21,562 nt of DNA from Parelusimicrobium sp031549165 (GTDB lineage: Bacteria; Elusimicrobiota; Elusimicrobia; Elusimicrobiales; Elusimicrobiaceae): positions 1 to 21,562 of the forward strand of contig JAVBQE010000054.1 in assembly GCA_031549165.1 (NCBI GenBank). The letters are read 5' to 3'. The position numbers and the translations under genes were made by a program. Below the pieces are notes generated by a model, which did not search any database, was not told where the DNA came from, and saw nothing but the letters and a program-made list of their open reading frames with translations. How positions within the stretch are numbered: the stretch's first letter is position 1; the number at the start of each line of letters is the position of its first letter. Below are positions 1-7,263 of the stretch, piece by piece.

Positions 1-474
1 ATGGACATTGTGCAGGGTTTTGAGATGGTGTCTAAGGACTCCCAGCCGCCTATTTCTGAAGAGTTTGGGCTTGTTATAAAAAATTACCAGTTAGGTACCA
101 CCTTTGAAAAAGCTCTTGAGGGGATGGAAGAACGTGTGGAAAGCAGACTTTTGTCTTACATGATTAAGGCTATTGTCTTGCAGCGCCAGGTGGGTGGTAA
201 CTTAACTAAAATTTTTGAACGCATTGTGGAAAACATTCGTGAGGAGAGCAAGCTGGAAGATAAGCTGCAGTCCTTAACCGCGCAGCAGAAAATCCAGTCC
301 ATCGTGGTGGCCGTTATGCCGTGGATTATGGTGGGCGTTATGTTTATGTTTAGGCCCGACACCATGCTTAATTTTTATTTATCAGGCGTAGGGTTTATGG
401 TTTTATTATTCTGTATCGGCTGGATGTTTATAGGTATGAAGCTTGTAGGCAAACTCGGCGAGATAAAGGTATAA
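1..474 (+). CDS. tadB: TadB-like pilus platform protein, C-terminal part (cut by window edge)
   Basis: This is the C-terminal half of a type II secretion F (GspF/T2SSF) domain protein of the TadB type, an inner-membrane platform subunit for Tad/Flp pilus assembly. The visible 157 residues contain the helical core with the family pattern of a conserved Pro pair (residues 17-18), a Glu-Glu-Phe (20-22), a Gly-Thr-Thr-Phe-x-x-Ala-Leu stretch (32-39) and a Gly-Gly-Asn-Leu near 65-68. Two hydrophobic membrane segments follow, at about 100-117 and 123-147. Full TadB proteins are about 300 residues, and the first visible residue already lies inside the domain, so the ATG at base 1 is most likely an internal Met and the real start lies upstream of the window. 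The stop is one base before the next gene, tadC, which confirms the pairing. TadB versus another GspF paralogue rests mainly on that adjacency. Confidence 0.85.
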   Translation: MDIVQGFEMVSKDSQPPISEEFGLVIKNYQLGTTFEKALEGMEERVESRLLSYMIKAIVLQRQVGGNLTKIFERIVENIREESKLEDKLQSLTAQQKIQSIVVAVMPWIMVGVMFMFRPDTMLNFYLSGVGFMVLLFCIGWMFIGMKLVGKLGEIKV

Positions 475-475
475 C

Positions 476-1363
476 ATGGATAAAGTGGGTATAATTTTAA
501 ATATTTGTTTGGGCGCGGGCCTTTTGGGCACGTTCTTCTTCTTTATGTCTGTATTAATGCCGGAGGAGAAGAAGGAGTCTCTGTCCGACATTGAGACAAG
601 GGCTGTGCGCGCCACCTCCAGCTTTGCCCGTTTAAACCCGGAGAAGAGCCTTTGGGACAGGCTTTGCCTTTATATCGCCAACGCTTTAAAATTGCAGCCT
701 AAGCTGGAAGAGGTGCACATGCTGGCGGGCAGCCCGTCTAACGTGCAGCCGGTTGATATTTTAAAACAAAAGGTGCTTTATGCAATCATCGCGCCTATAG
801 TAGCGTTCCTGTTGTTTGGAAGCCCTGTAATGGCTGTACTGGCAATCCTCGTAGGCTTCATTATTCCGGACCAGCTTTTTAAGAGCAAGGCTCTAAAAAG
901 GCAGACGGAGCTTATGGGCACATTTTCCACCACGGTGGACCTTGCGGCGCTAATCATAGAATCCGGTTTGGACTACATGACGGCTTTTGACCGTATCATA
1001 AAAGTGGCCAAAGAAAAGACAATTTTGGAAGAAGAAATAGAAAAGATGTTAAACGAAGTTAAACTGGGTTATTCCAGAAGAGAAGCGCTTGAAAGGCTGG
1101 CTAAGAGAACGGGCGTGCAAGAAATCCGCTCCTTTGTAGGCCTTATTATTCAGTCGGACGAGCTGGGCACCAGCTTAGTGGACTTACTTCGCAACTTCTC
1201 GGTGGACTTAAGGTTTAGACGTATGAATAAGGCCGAAAAGGCTGCGGCGCAGGCGTCTACAAAGATGCTTATCCCGCTCTTTCTATTCATCTTCCCCACA
1301 GTTTTTATTTTGATGTTAGCGCCTATGATAAAAGATTTAATAGGCAGCGGCATGGGCTTTTAA
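476..1363 (+). CDS. tadC: TadC-like pilus platform protein
   Basis: A 295-residue inner-membrane protein with a T2SSF domain, the TadC partner of TadB. The two normally form the platform through which the assembly ATPase drives pilin polymerisation. It has an N-terminal membrane helix (about 6-27), a charged linker, a hydrophobic hairpin at about 100-131, the helical T2SSF core (about 145-260) and a final membrane helix (about 264-285). The core shows the usual Leu-Ala-x-Leu-Ile-Glu-Ser-Gly-Leu motif (155-165, 'LAALIIESGL') and a Glu-Leu-Gly-Thr-Ser-Leu motif (229-234). Length and helix layout fit TadC. It starts two bases after the tadB stop, so the two are co-transcribed and probably translationally coupled. 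The ATPase TadA, the secretin and the prepilin peptidase are not in this window and presumably lie upstream or elsewhere. Confidence 0.88.
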   Translation: MDKVGIILNICLGAGLLGTFFFFMSVLMPEEKKESLSDIETRAVRATSSFARLNPEKSLWDRLCLYIANALKLQPKLEEVHMLAGSPSNVQPVDILKQKVLYAIIAPIVAFLLFGSPVMAVLAILVGFIIPDQLFKSKALKRQTELMGTFSTTVDLAALIIESGLDYMTAFDRIIKVAKEKTILEEEIEKMLNEVKLGYSRREALERLAKRTGVQEIRSFVGLIIQSDELGTSLVDLLRNFSVDLRFRRMNKAEKAAAQASTKMLIPLFLFIFPTVFILMLAPMIKDLIGSGMGF

Positions 1364-1394
1364 AAAATTTGAAGTTCGTATCTCACGGATATTC

Positions 1395-1399
1395 AGGAG
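1395..1399 (+). promoter_or_regulatory. Shine-Dalgarno site that fixes the TPR-protein start
   Basis: AGGAG lies 5 bases before the ATG at 1405. An in-frame upstream TTG at 1369 has no such site and would put a polar extension in front of a clean signal peptide, so 1405 is the chosen start. Confidence 0.75.
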
Positions 1400-1404
1400 T
1401 TTTT

Positions 1405-2802
1405 ATGTTTAAAAAATTATTAAGTGTTTTACTAGTATTATCAATAGCATCTTGCGCATTTGCCTATTCCAGGACGACCGACCGCGTGCGCACGCGCGGC
1501 AAAGAGGCGGGCATGATGCTTGACATGCAGAAGTTTAACTTAGGCACGCTGAATAACGTGGAGGATAAAAAGCAGTATTTATCTATCATCCAGCTTGAAA
1601 AGCAGCGCATACAGGCCTACTCTCTCAACCAAGTTTACGAGGATGCATATATCTTTTACAGAAAGAAAGACTATCAGCGCTCCTACGAACTGGCCGAGGC
1701 CATTTTGGCCATAGACCCGCAGCACGTGCAGGCGCGCACACTGTCCGAGCAGGCGTACCTTATGGGCGCCTACGGCACGCTGAGTGAGAGCGAAATTATT
1801 TCCGGCAAAATGGAAGAGGGTAAGCGCCTTTACAATGCGGGCCGCCTTGTGGAGGCGCAGCGCAAATTTGAAGAGATTTTAACTATACAGCCCTACAACT
1901 CGCAGGCTTCAAGCTGGGTGTCTAAAATAGAAAAGGAAATTGCCAACGAGCATGAGCGCAGAGGCGATGTAGCCTACAGAAAAGGGGATTATGTAACGGC
2001 CCTTGACCAGTGGTACAGCGCGCTGCTTATCAGAAAGGACGACTCTGCTCTTTTAAGCAAGATTTCCACTGCTGAAACCGAGTACAGAAACATGCAGGTA
2101 AAAGAAGCCATGACGGAAGCGATGACCTATTATTCCGAAGGCAAATATATTACTGCTTATAACTCTTTCCAAAAAGTTTTAAAAATACAGCCCGGTGAAG
2201 CGAAGGCCACTAAATACTCTCTCCAGTTAAGAGAAGAAATTGCCAACGGTTACATCACCTCCGGTAACAAAGCCTTGAGCACGGGTAAGTATGACAATGC
2301 TATTGCCAACTATGCAGAGTCCAAAAAATGGGGCTATAGCACTTCTAAAGCGGACGGCCTTATAGCCTCGGCGCGCCGCGCGCGCGACAAGGCAGTTGCC
2401 GCAGGCACTTACAAGAGCACCACCACTATAGGCGCTGCGGGCACATCCTCCAGCGCGGCCAGCACTGCTACAAAGACGGAGATTACCACCACTACTATTA
2501 CCCACAGCCCGGACTATCCTATTGACGACCCCAGGGGCATAATAGAAAAGCAGACCACCACGCAGACGGTTACTAATACCGCTAAGGATTATAACACCGA
2601 GCTGCCGTCTTCCGCCAGCACAAGGGTAACGGCGGAGCAGGCGCAGCTGTCGCGTGAGCGCTACAGAAGAGGGCTTATTGCTTATAATGAGGAAGACTTT
2701 GAGACTGCCAGAAAAGAATGCGCCTACGCCAAACAGTTAGACCCGGGTAACAGCGACGCGGATGCCTGTTTAAGAAAAATTGAAGAGATTGTAGGAAAAT
2801 AA
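1405..2802 (+). CDS. Exported TPR-repeat protein in the TadD position
   Basis: A 465-residue exported protein built of tetratricopeptide repeats. Residues 1-20 form a signal peptide. The end can be read either as a lipobox (Ile-Ala-Ser-Cys, Cys17) or as a signal peptidase I site (Ala-Phe-Ala before Tyr21). TPR-like helical pairs are visible at about 80-113, 137-170, 184-217, 236-269 and 283-316, with the usual Ala/Gly/Tyr spacing and 'Asp/Gln-Pro' turns. A Thr/Ser/Ala-rich linker (about 331-410) joins them to a last repeat at 418-451. TPR proteins (TadD) are standard parts of Tad loci, where they help pilus or secretin assembly; position directly after tadC supports that role, but the domain alone is generic. 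The start was chosen for its SD site and signal peptide. Family assignment is firm for TPR and moderate for TadD function. Confidence 0.8.
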   Translation: MFKKLLSVLLVLSIASCAFAYSRTTDRVRTRGKEAGMMLDMQKFNLGTLNNVEDKKQYLSIIQLEKQRIQAYSLNQVYEDAYIFYRKKDYQRSYELAEAILAIDPQHVQARTLSEQAYLMGAYGTLSESEIISGKMEEGKRLYNAGRLVEAQRKFEEILTIQPYNSQASSWVSKIEKEIANEHERRGDVAYRKGDYVTALDQWYSALLIRKDDSALLSKISTAETEYRNMQVKEAMTEAMTYYSEGKYITAYNSFQKVLKIQPGEAKATKYSLQLREEIANGYITSGNKALSTGKYDNAIANYAESKKWGYSTSKADGLIASARRARDKAVAAGTYKSTTTIGAAGTSSSAASTATKTEITTTTITHSPDYPIDDPRGIIEKQTTTQTVTNTAKDYNTELPSSASTRVTAEQAQLSRERYRRGLIAYNEEDFETARKECAYAKQLDPGNSDADACLRKIEEIVGK

Positions 2803-2823
2803 ATTTGAGGATGAGAAGAAAAA

Positions 2824-3975
2824 ATGAAAATAACTTCTAAGTGGATAGTATGGTTTGCAATTACGGCGCTTTATATAGCTGCGCTGGGGGCATTTGCATG
2901 TTTTTATAAATTAGGATACGTGTTTGACACAAAATTGCAGAGCGAAATGGCGGAAGTGGTGCGCTCTAAAGTGGGCACATTAGTCAGCAGCATAGCGGCC
3001 CGCCCCACCGGTGACGCGACTATTGCAGAGACAGACACTCTTAAGCAGATGATTAACAATGACGACCGTATTGTTGATGTAGTTTACCTTAACCCCAATG
3101 CCACAATACGTTGGTACAAAGACCCCGCTTTTTGGGGCAAGCCGTTTGAAGAGGCTGTGGCGTTAAACCTCTTCCCTACGACGGCGGTGTATACCGCTTT
3201 TACAAAGCAGACTCTTAAGGTTAATAAGTACGGCAACGGCAACTTCTACGAAATGGCCTTCCCTATTAAAGGCGCAAAGGGTGTGCTGGCGGGTGTAGTG
3301 GACTTGCAGGTTTCCAGAGAGAGCACGCGCAGCCTTGTTTCTTCCACAATGGTGTGGTATGCTGGCGCGGTGTTGTTTGCGTTTGCTTTAATGGGCGCAA
3401 TATTATTTATTTTTATACGAGTTAAAATTATTAACCCCATTTCTTCTTTAAACACTGCAGTTAACGCAGTATCTTTAAAAGAAATGACGCTTAGCTACCC
3501 GGAGCGTAACGATGAAATCGGCGAAGTGGCAGAAAGCATTAACAGCTTATTCGGCAAAGTAAAGAACGAGCTAAAAGGCGCCAGCACCGACGTTAAAAGA
3601 AAGAAAGAAACAGAGTCCGTGTGGTGGCAGTCTTTGCTTGCGGTATCTATATCAAAGGGCTCCAGGGCTATGGTGGTGGACCATGATAATAACATTATGT
3701 TTACCAACTTTGAGCTTAATACAGAAAACAAAGAAGGCCCGATACATCTTTTAGACATTTTTGGCGGGGAGCAGACGGAGCTTATTGAAGTGGTAGGCAA
3801 AGCGATGGACGCGCCGGGCCGTGTGCTTCGCGGTACAACAAATATCGGCGGCAAAGCAGTTGAAATACGTGCTGTGTTGTTGCCCGGGGAGGGCGGCCAG
3901 GAGTCCAGAACTATGATAGTCCTTGAGCCTGTGCGTGCGCCGGGAGCGGGGGACACAACCGTTACCAACCGTTAA
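2824..3975 (+). CDS. Two-TM HAMP sensor protein without kinase domain
   Basis: A 383-residue membrane protein shaped like a bacterial sensor but with no output enzyme. It has a membrane helix at about 8-28, an extracytoplasmic domain at about 30-174 with a Cache-like look (a 'Val-Val-Asp-Leu-Gln-Val' strand near its end, 158-163), a second helix at 175-199 and a HAMP domain at about 200-250 (Pro205 and the Asp-Glu-Ile-Gly-Glu motif at 230-234). The cytoplasmic end (about 278-370) reads like a degenerate PAS fold: a 'Val-Val-Asp-His-Asp-Asn-Asn-Ile' turn, a 'Leu-Leu-Asp-Ile-Phe' stretch, then three hydrophobic strands. No HisKA, HATPase, GGDEF, EAL or MCP signalling motif is present. It may sense an envelope signal and act by protein contact, perhaps with the kinases at 5434-8388. 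The PAS and Cache calls are inference by eye. Confidence 0.72.
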   Translation: MKITSKWIVWFAITALYIAALGAFACFYKLGYVFDTKLQSEMAEVVRSKVGTLVSSIAARPTGDATIAETDTLKQMINNDDRIVDVVYLNPNATIRWYKDPAFWGKPFEEAVALNLFPTTAVYTAFTKQTLKVNKYGNGNFYEMAFPIKGAKGVLAGVVDLQVSRESTRSLVSSTMVWYAGAVLFAFALMGAILFIFIRVKIINPISSLNTAVNAVSLKEMTLSYPERNDEIGEVAESINSLFGKVKNELKGASTDVKRKKETESVWWQSLLAVSISKGSRAMVVDHDNNIMFTNFELNTENKEGPIHLLDIFGGEQTELIEVVGKAMDAPGRVLRGTTNIGGKAVEIRAVLLPGEGGQESRTMIVLEPVRAPGAGDTTVTNR

Positions 3976-4015
3976 TTCAGACGTAAAAATATAAAGATTT
4001 CTTAAGGAGATTAAG

Positions 4016-4294
4016 ATGAAAATAGAAATAAAAAAAATTAGTGTGGTGTCGCTGTTATTTTCTGCTCTTCCGCTTGCAGTGTTTGCGGTGCAGCTGCTGA
4101 ACGCGATTTTGGATATTGCCAACTCGGCGCAGAGTTTGGGCGGTGCAGTGTTGGGCTCTGCTTTGCTAAGAGCGTTGATATCCACGTTTATAACGCTGGT
4201 TTTTGCCGCAATAGGCGTGTTTATTTACAATTTTCTCTCAGCCTTAGGAATAAAAGCAGTAAAAGTTGAACTTGAAGACGCAGACGACAAATAA
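4016..4294 (+). CDS. Small two-TM membrane protein of unknown function
   Basis: A 92-residue protein with two hydrophobic helices (about 9-30 and 50-76), a short loop between them and a charged acidic C-terminus. The end, Tyr-Asn-Phe-Leu-Ser-Ala-Leu-Gly-Ile-Lys followed by a Val-Lys-Val-Glu-Leu-Glu strand, resembles the tails of small conserved two-helix membrane proteins found in many bacteria and archaea (DUF3566-like in look, not verified). An AAGGAG site 6 bases before the ATG supports the start. It lies between the HAMP protein and the thioredoxin-like lipoprotein with short gaps (40 and 14 bases), so all three probably share a transcript. I cannot name a function. Confidence 0.7.
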   Translation: MKIEIKKISVVSLLFSALPLAVFAVQLLNAILDIANSAQSLGGAVLGSALLRALISTFITLVFAAIGVFIYNFLSALGIKAVKVELEDADDK

Positions 4295-4308
4295 TTAAGG
4301 GGAAAAAA

Positions 4309-5310
4309 ATGAAAAAGAGTATAGTGTTATTAGCGGCTGTATGTTTTGTATTTGCCGCGTGTTCTACATCCAAAACCAAAACAGAAGCTGTTAAGAGCGA
4401 CGATAAGGCCGCAGCCGCAGAAGCAGTAAAACCTGTTTATAATTTAACAATAATCACCTCAGACGAGCATGTGGCCGGCGGGGAAGACTTTATGCTTACC
4501 GACGCCATCAGGCAGAGCACCGGCGCTGAATTAAATAAAAAAGTAGTCAATTATAAAGACGCTGTTGCTTCTGGCGAATATACGCAGGCGAACCTTTCCT
4601 ATATCCCTGTTTATATTCTTGAAAGAAACGAAGACACTTACAAGAAGCTTGAGCCTTTTATACAGAACGGTGTTCTTAAAGATACTGCCAAAGGTATTAT
4701 TTTTGAACGCCAGACGAGATATGGCATTTATGTAAACGAACCAGTCAAGAAAAACACGCTTGAAGTGTTTGTTATGTCCCAGTGCCCTTACGGCGCCATG
4801 GCCGAAAACACTATCCTTGAGGCCATGAAGAACAAGACTATCGGTAAAGATATTAAAATTAAACTGCGCTACATAGCCAGCCTGCAGCAGATGGGCGAAG
4901 GTGTTACTTTTAAGGAAACTTTTAGAAGCCTGCACGGCTCGGCCGAGTGGGAAGAAGATGTAAGGCAGCTTTTAATAGCCAAATATTATCCGTCTTTGCT
5001 CTGGAAATATCTTGAAATAAGAAATAAAGATTACCAGTCCAGCCTATGGCCCGAAGCTTTGCAGAAAGCAGGCATTCCTATGGACAAGATAAATAAGGAA
5101 TTCAACACCACAGGCAAAGCGCTCCTTAAAGCCGACATTGAGTACGGTGAAAAGTTTGGCGCTAATGCAAGCCCGACATATCTTTGGGAAGGCAGAATTT
5201 TAGGAGATGCAAGAAGCCTTTCTAACATTAAAGGGCTTGAGTTTTTGGCTCCTAAGCCGCAGGCTCCCGGCACCGGCGCACCGGCGGTAAACCCCAACGG
5301 GTCCTGCTAA
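4309..5310 (+). CDS. Lipoprotein with tandem thioredoxin-like folds and a single-Cys active site
   Basis: A 333-residue exported lipoprotein. The signal peptide ends in a lipobox with Cys18 (Phe-Ala-Ala-Cys), followed by an Ala/Lys-rich spacer. Residues about 44-148 look like a thioredoxin-type domain that lacks cysteines but keeps an Ile-Pro-Val-Tyr cis-Pro-like loop (99-102). Residues 150-315 form a DsbA/GILT-like domain: a strand ending in Met-Ser-Gln-Cys159-Pro-Tyr-Gly, a helical insert, and the cis-Pro motif Ala-Ser-Pro289-Thr-Tyr. The second redox Cys of a CxxC motif is missing. The only other cysteine in the mature protein apart from the lipidated one is the C-terminal residue, Cys333, on a Pro/Gly-rich tail. 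The protein is probably a periplasmic thiol-handling factor; related single-Cys proteins exist, so the lack of CxxC need not mean inactivity. SD AAGGGG precedes the ATG. It is the last gene before a strong terminator. Confidence 0.75.
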   Translation: MKKSIVLLAAVCFVFAACSTSKTKTEAVKSDDKAAAAEAVKPVYNLTIITSDEHVAGGEDFMLTDAIRQSTGAELNKKVVNYKDAVASGEYTQANLSYIPVYILERNEDTYKKLEPFIQNGVLKDTAKGIIFERQTRYGIYVNEPVKKNTLEVFVMSQCPYGAMAENTILEAMKNKTIGKDIKIKLRYIASLQQMGEGVTFKETFRSLHGSAEWEEDVRQLLIAKYYPSLLWKYLEIRNKDYQSSLWPEALQKAGIPMDKINKEFNTTGKALLKADIEYGEKFGANASPTYLWEGRILGDARSLSNIKGLEFLAPKPQAPGTGAPAVNPNGSC

Positions 5311-5328
5311 GCAGTAAACTGATTTAGG

Positions 5329-5362
5329 AAAAAAGGAGCGTAAGAAATTATGCTCCTTTTTT
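5329..5362 (+). terminator. Rho-independent terminator after the lipoprotein gene
   Basis: An 11-base left arm (AAAAAAGGAGC, 5329-5339) pairs perfectly with GCTCCTTTTTT (5352-5362) around a 12-base loop, and the T-run is part of the right arm. The A-run on the left means it could also terminate transcripts from the minus strand. It separates the 1-5310 run from the kinase operon. Confidence 0.85.
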
Positions 5363-5397
5363 CTTGTTATAAAGCGCAAATAAATGTAATATATTTA

Positions 5398-5426
5398 TTG
5401 ACGGCAGAAACGGCCGTGTAGATTAA
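5398..5426 (+). promoter_or_regulatory. Candidate promoter of the histidine kinase operon
   Basis: TTGACG (5398-5403) is a good -35 element. With a 17-base spacer the -10 would be GATTAA (5421-5426); TAGATT at 5419 with a 15-base spacer is an alternative. Either choice puts the transcript start only 0-4 bases from the ATG at 5434, and no SD sequence precedes that ATG. Confidence 0.42.
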
Positions 5427-5433
5427 TATTTAT

Positions 5434-7263
5434 ATGAAAAATTTTACAAGATCAAGTTTATTTTACGGCATTATAAAAGTACTCTCTTTAGCCACGCTTG
5501 TGCCGGTGATTATCGTGGGCTTTTACATGCTTAATTTAGACGAGCAGCTTATAAAACGCGAGCTTTACGAACGGCAAAGAGTACTCGTGGGCTCGGTAGA
5601 GACAAGCCTGCGCTCCTTCCTTGCAAGGCGTATAGGGCTGCTTAGGATTTACGCACAGATGCATAATTCCGTCTTGGGGCCGCACATAGCGCTTACAAAA
5701 GAAGACCTTAAATATTTCATGAGCGAGTACCCGGAGTTTAAAGCGCTTGCTGTGCTAGACGTAAGCGGTGGGCAGAAGTTTTCAGAAGGTGATATCAACA
5801 TCTCAAGCGGTAAAAGCGGCGAGATTAACGCCATAAAATATATCTGCATACAAAACGGCGAGCCTTACATCGGTATAGTAAAAATACACGGTGAAGAAAA
5901 AAAGATTTTGCTTGCCGTTCCCATAAAAGACGCCGCCAACCACACAAGCGGCGCATTAGCGGCGGAAATAACTATAGATGATGTGCTTTCAGACGTTGGA
6001 GATATGTTCCCCAGTCAGGGGGGAATGTTTTCTGCTGTGTTTACGCAAGACTCCCGGCTGATATATTCTTCCAAACCATTAAACGCCGCCATGTTTAAGA
6101 ATTACGCTGAGACGGCCATTGAAAGTAATTCAGAATTTAAAGATGATGAGGGTATAAAATATCTCTCTACAAAAGGCATAATCACTTCTTTAGGGTGGGT
6201 GGTTTATATAGGGCAGCCCGCCACACACTGGACGCGCCTTTTTATCAGAGATAAAAATTCTATTAAAGATATAATTATAATGGTTTTTTGTGTCGCCGTA
6301 TTTATTTATTTAGCGGGTAGATTCTTTATTAAACCGGTAATAGATCCGCTAAAAGAGTTGCAATATGCAGCCTACAAAGTGGGGCAAGAAAATTTTAAAG
6401 ATTTACCGCGTATAGAAGATATGCCCTCTAACGAGATAGGTGATCTTGCAAAGTCGTTTCTTGTAATGGCGGCTTCGCTTAAAAAGCGTAAAATACAGGC
6501 GGAAAGCGCGGCCAAAGAACTTGAAGAAATAAATAAATTTTTAGAAGAAAAAGTGGAGGAAAGAACACGGGATTTAAATGCCGCTGCCGAAAGACTGGTG
6601 CAGAAAGAGCGCCTTGCGGCAATAGGGGAAATAGCATCTGTCATCAGCCATGAAATCAGGAACCCGCTTGCTGTTATCAGCAACTCCGCCAAACTTATTA
6701 AGGCCATGAGCCCGGAGGGGAATGCAAAGTTAGAAAAGCAGTTTAATATCATTGAGGCCGAGGTAAGACAGGCAAATAAAATTGTGGAAGAAGTGCTGGG
6801 CTACGCGCGCAGCAGAAAGCCTGTGGTATCTCGCATAGAAGTAAACAGTTATTTAAAAGACTTACTTTTTTCTTACCCGTGGCCGGAAAATATTTTGCTG
6901 GAAGAACATTTGTTAAAAGAGCCAGTTTATGTTAAGATTGACGCAGAAGAGATGAAGCAGGCCGTCAGGAATTTAATCAGCAATGCCATAGAAGTTATGC
7001 CCAACGGCGGGACGCTGGTAGTTTCTGCACATACAGGAGCGCGCGCACTTTGTATCTCGGTAACTGACCAGGGGCCCGGCATTACAGAGGCGGAAAAGCA
7101 GAAAATATTTTCACCCTTCTACACCACCAAAGCGCGCGGCACAGGCCTGGGGCTTGCCGTGGTAAAGAAGGCGGTGTTAAACAATAAAGGTAAAATATTT
7201 GTAAAGAGTATCTTGGATAAAGGCACGACATTTTATATATATTTCAAACGGGAGCCACACTAA
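5434..7263 (+). CDS. Membrane sensor histidine kinase (Cache-HAMP-HisKA-HATPase)
   Basis: A 609-residue sensor kinase. The layout is: membrane helix (about 12-33), a large extracytoplasmic sensor region (about 34-275) with the strand pattern of a double Cache domain, second membrane helix (277-298), HAMP (about 299-352), a coiled coil (about 353-392) and then the kinase core. The H-box is Ile-Ser-His406-Glu-Ile-Arg-Asn-Pro-Leu. The N-box is Asn-Leu-Ile-Ser-Asn-Ala-Ile-Glu (513-520), the G1 box Asp-Gln-Gly-Pro-Gly (545-549) and the G2 box Gly-Thr-Gly-Leu-Gly-Leu (569-574), all intact, so it should be catalytically active. The catalytic core resembles the NtrB/AtoS group. There is no SD before the ATG and the start sits next to the likely transcript start. 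The stop codon touches the ATG of the next gene (TAA-ATG), indicating one operon with the REC-kinase. The ligand is unknown. Confidence 0.9.
   Translation: MKNFTRSSLFYGIIKVLSLATLVPVIIVGFYMLNLDEQLIKRELYERQRVLVGSVETSLRSFLARRIGLLRIYAQMHNSVLGPHIALTKEDLKYFMSEYPEFKALAVLDVSGGQKFSEGDINISSGKSGEINAIKYICIQNGEPYIGIVKIHGEEKKILLAVPIKDAANHTSGALAAEITIDDVLSDVGDMFPSQGGMFSAVFTQDSRLIYSSKPLNAAMFKNYAETAIESNSEFKDDEGIKYLSTKGIITSLGWVVYIGQPATHWTRLFIRDKNSIKDIIIMVFCVAVFIYLAGRFFIKPVIDPLKELQYAAYKVGQENFKDLPRIEDMPSNEIGDLAKSFLVMAASLKKRKIQAESAAKELEEINKFLEEKVEERTRDLNAAAERLVQKERLAAIGEIASVISHEIRNPLAVISNSAKLIKAMSPEGNAKLEKQFNIIEAEVRQANKIVEEVLGYARSRKPVVSRIEVNSYLKDLLFSYPWPENILLEEHLLKEPVYVKIDAEEMKQAVRNLISNAIEVMPNGGTLVVSAHTGARALCISVTDQGPGITEAEKQKIFSPFYTTKARGTGLGLAVVKKAVLNNKGKIFVKSILDKGTTFYIYFKREPH

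Noticed and set aside
1369..1404. TTG start 12 codons upstream for the TPR protein
   Set aside because: No SD, and it would disrupt a clean signal peptide that starts at 1405.
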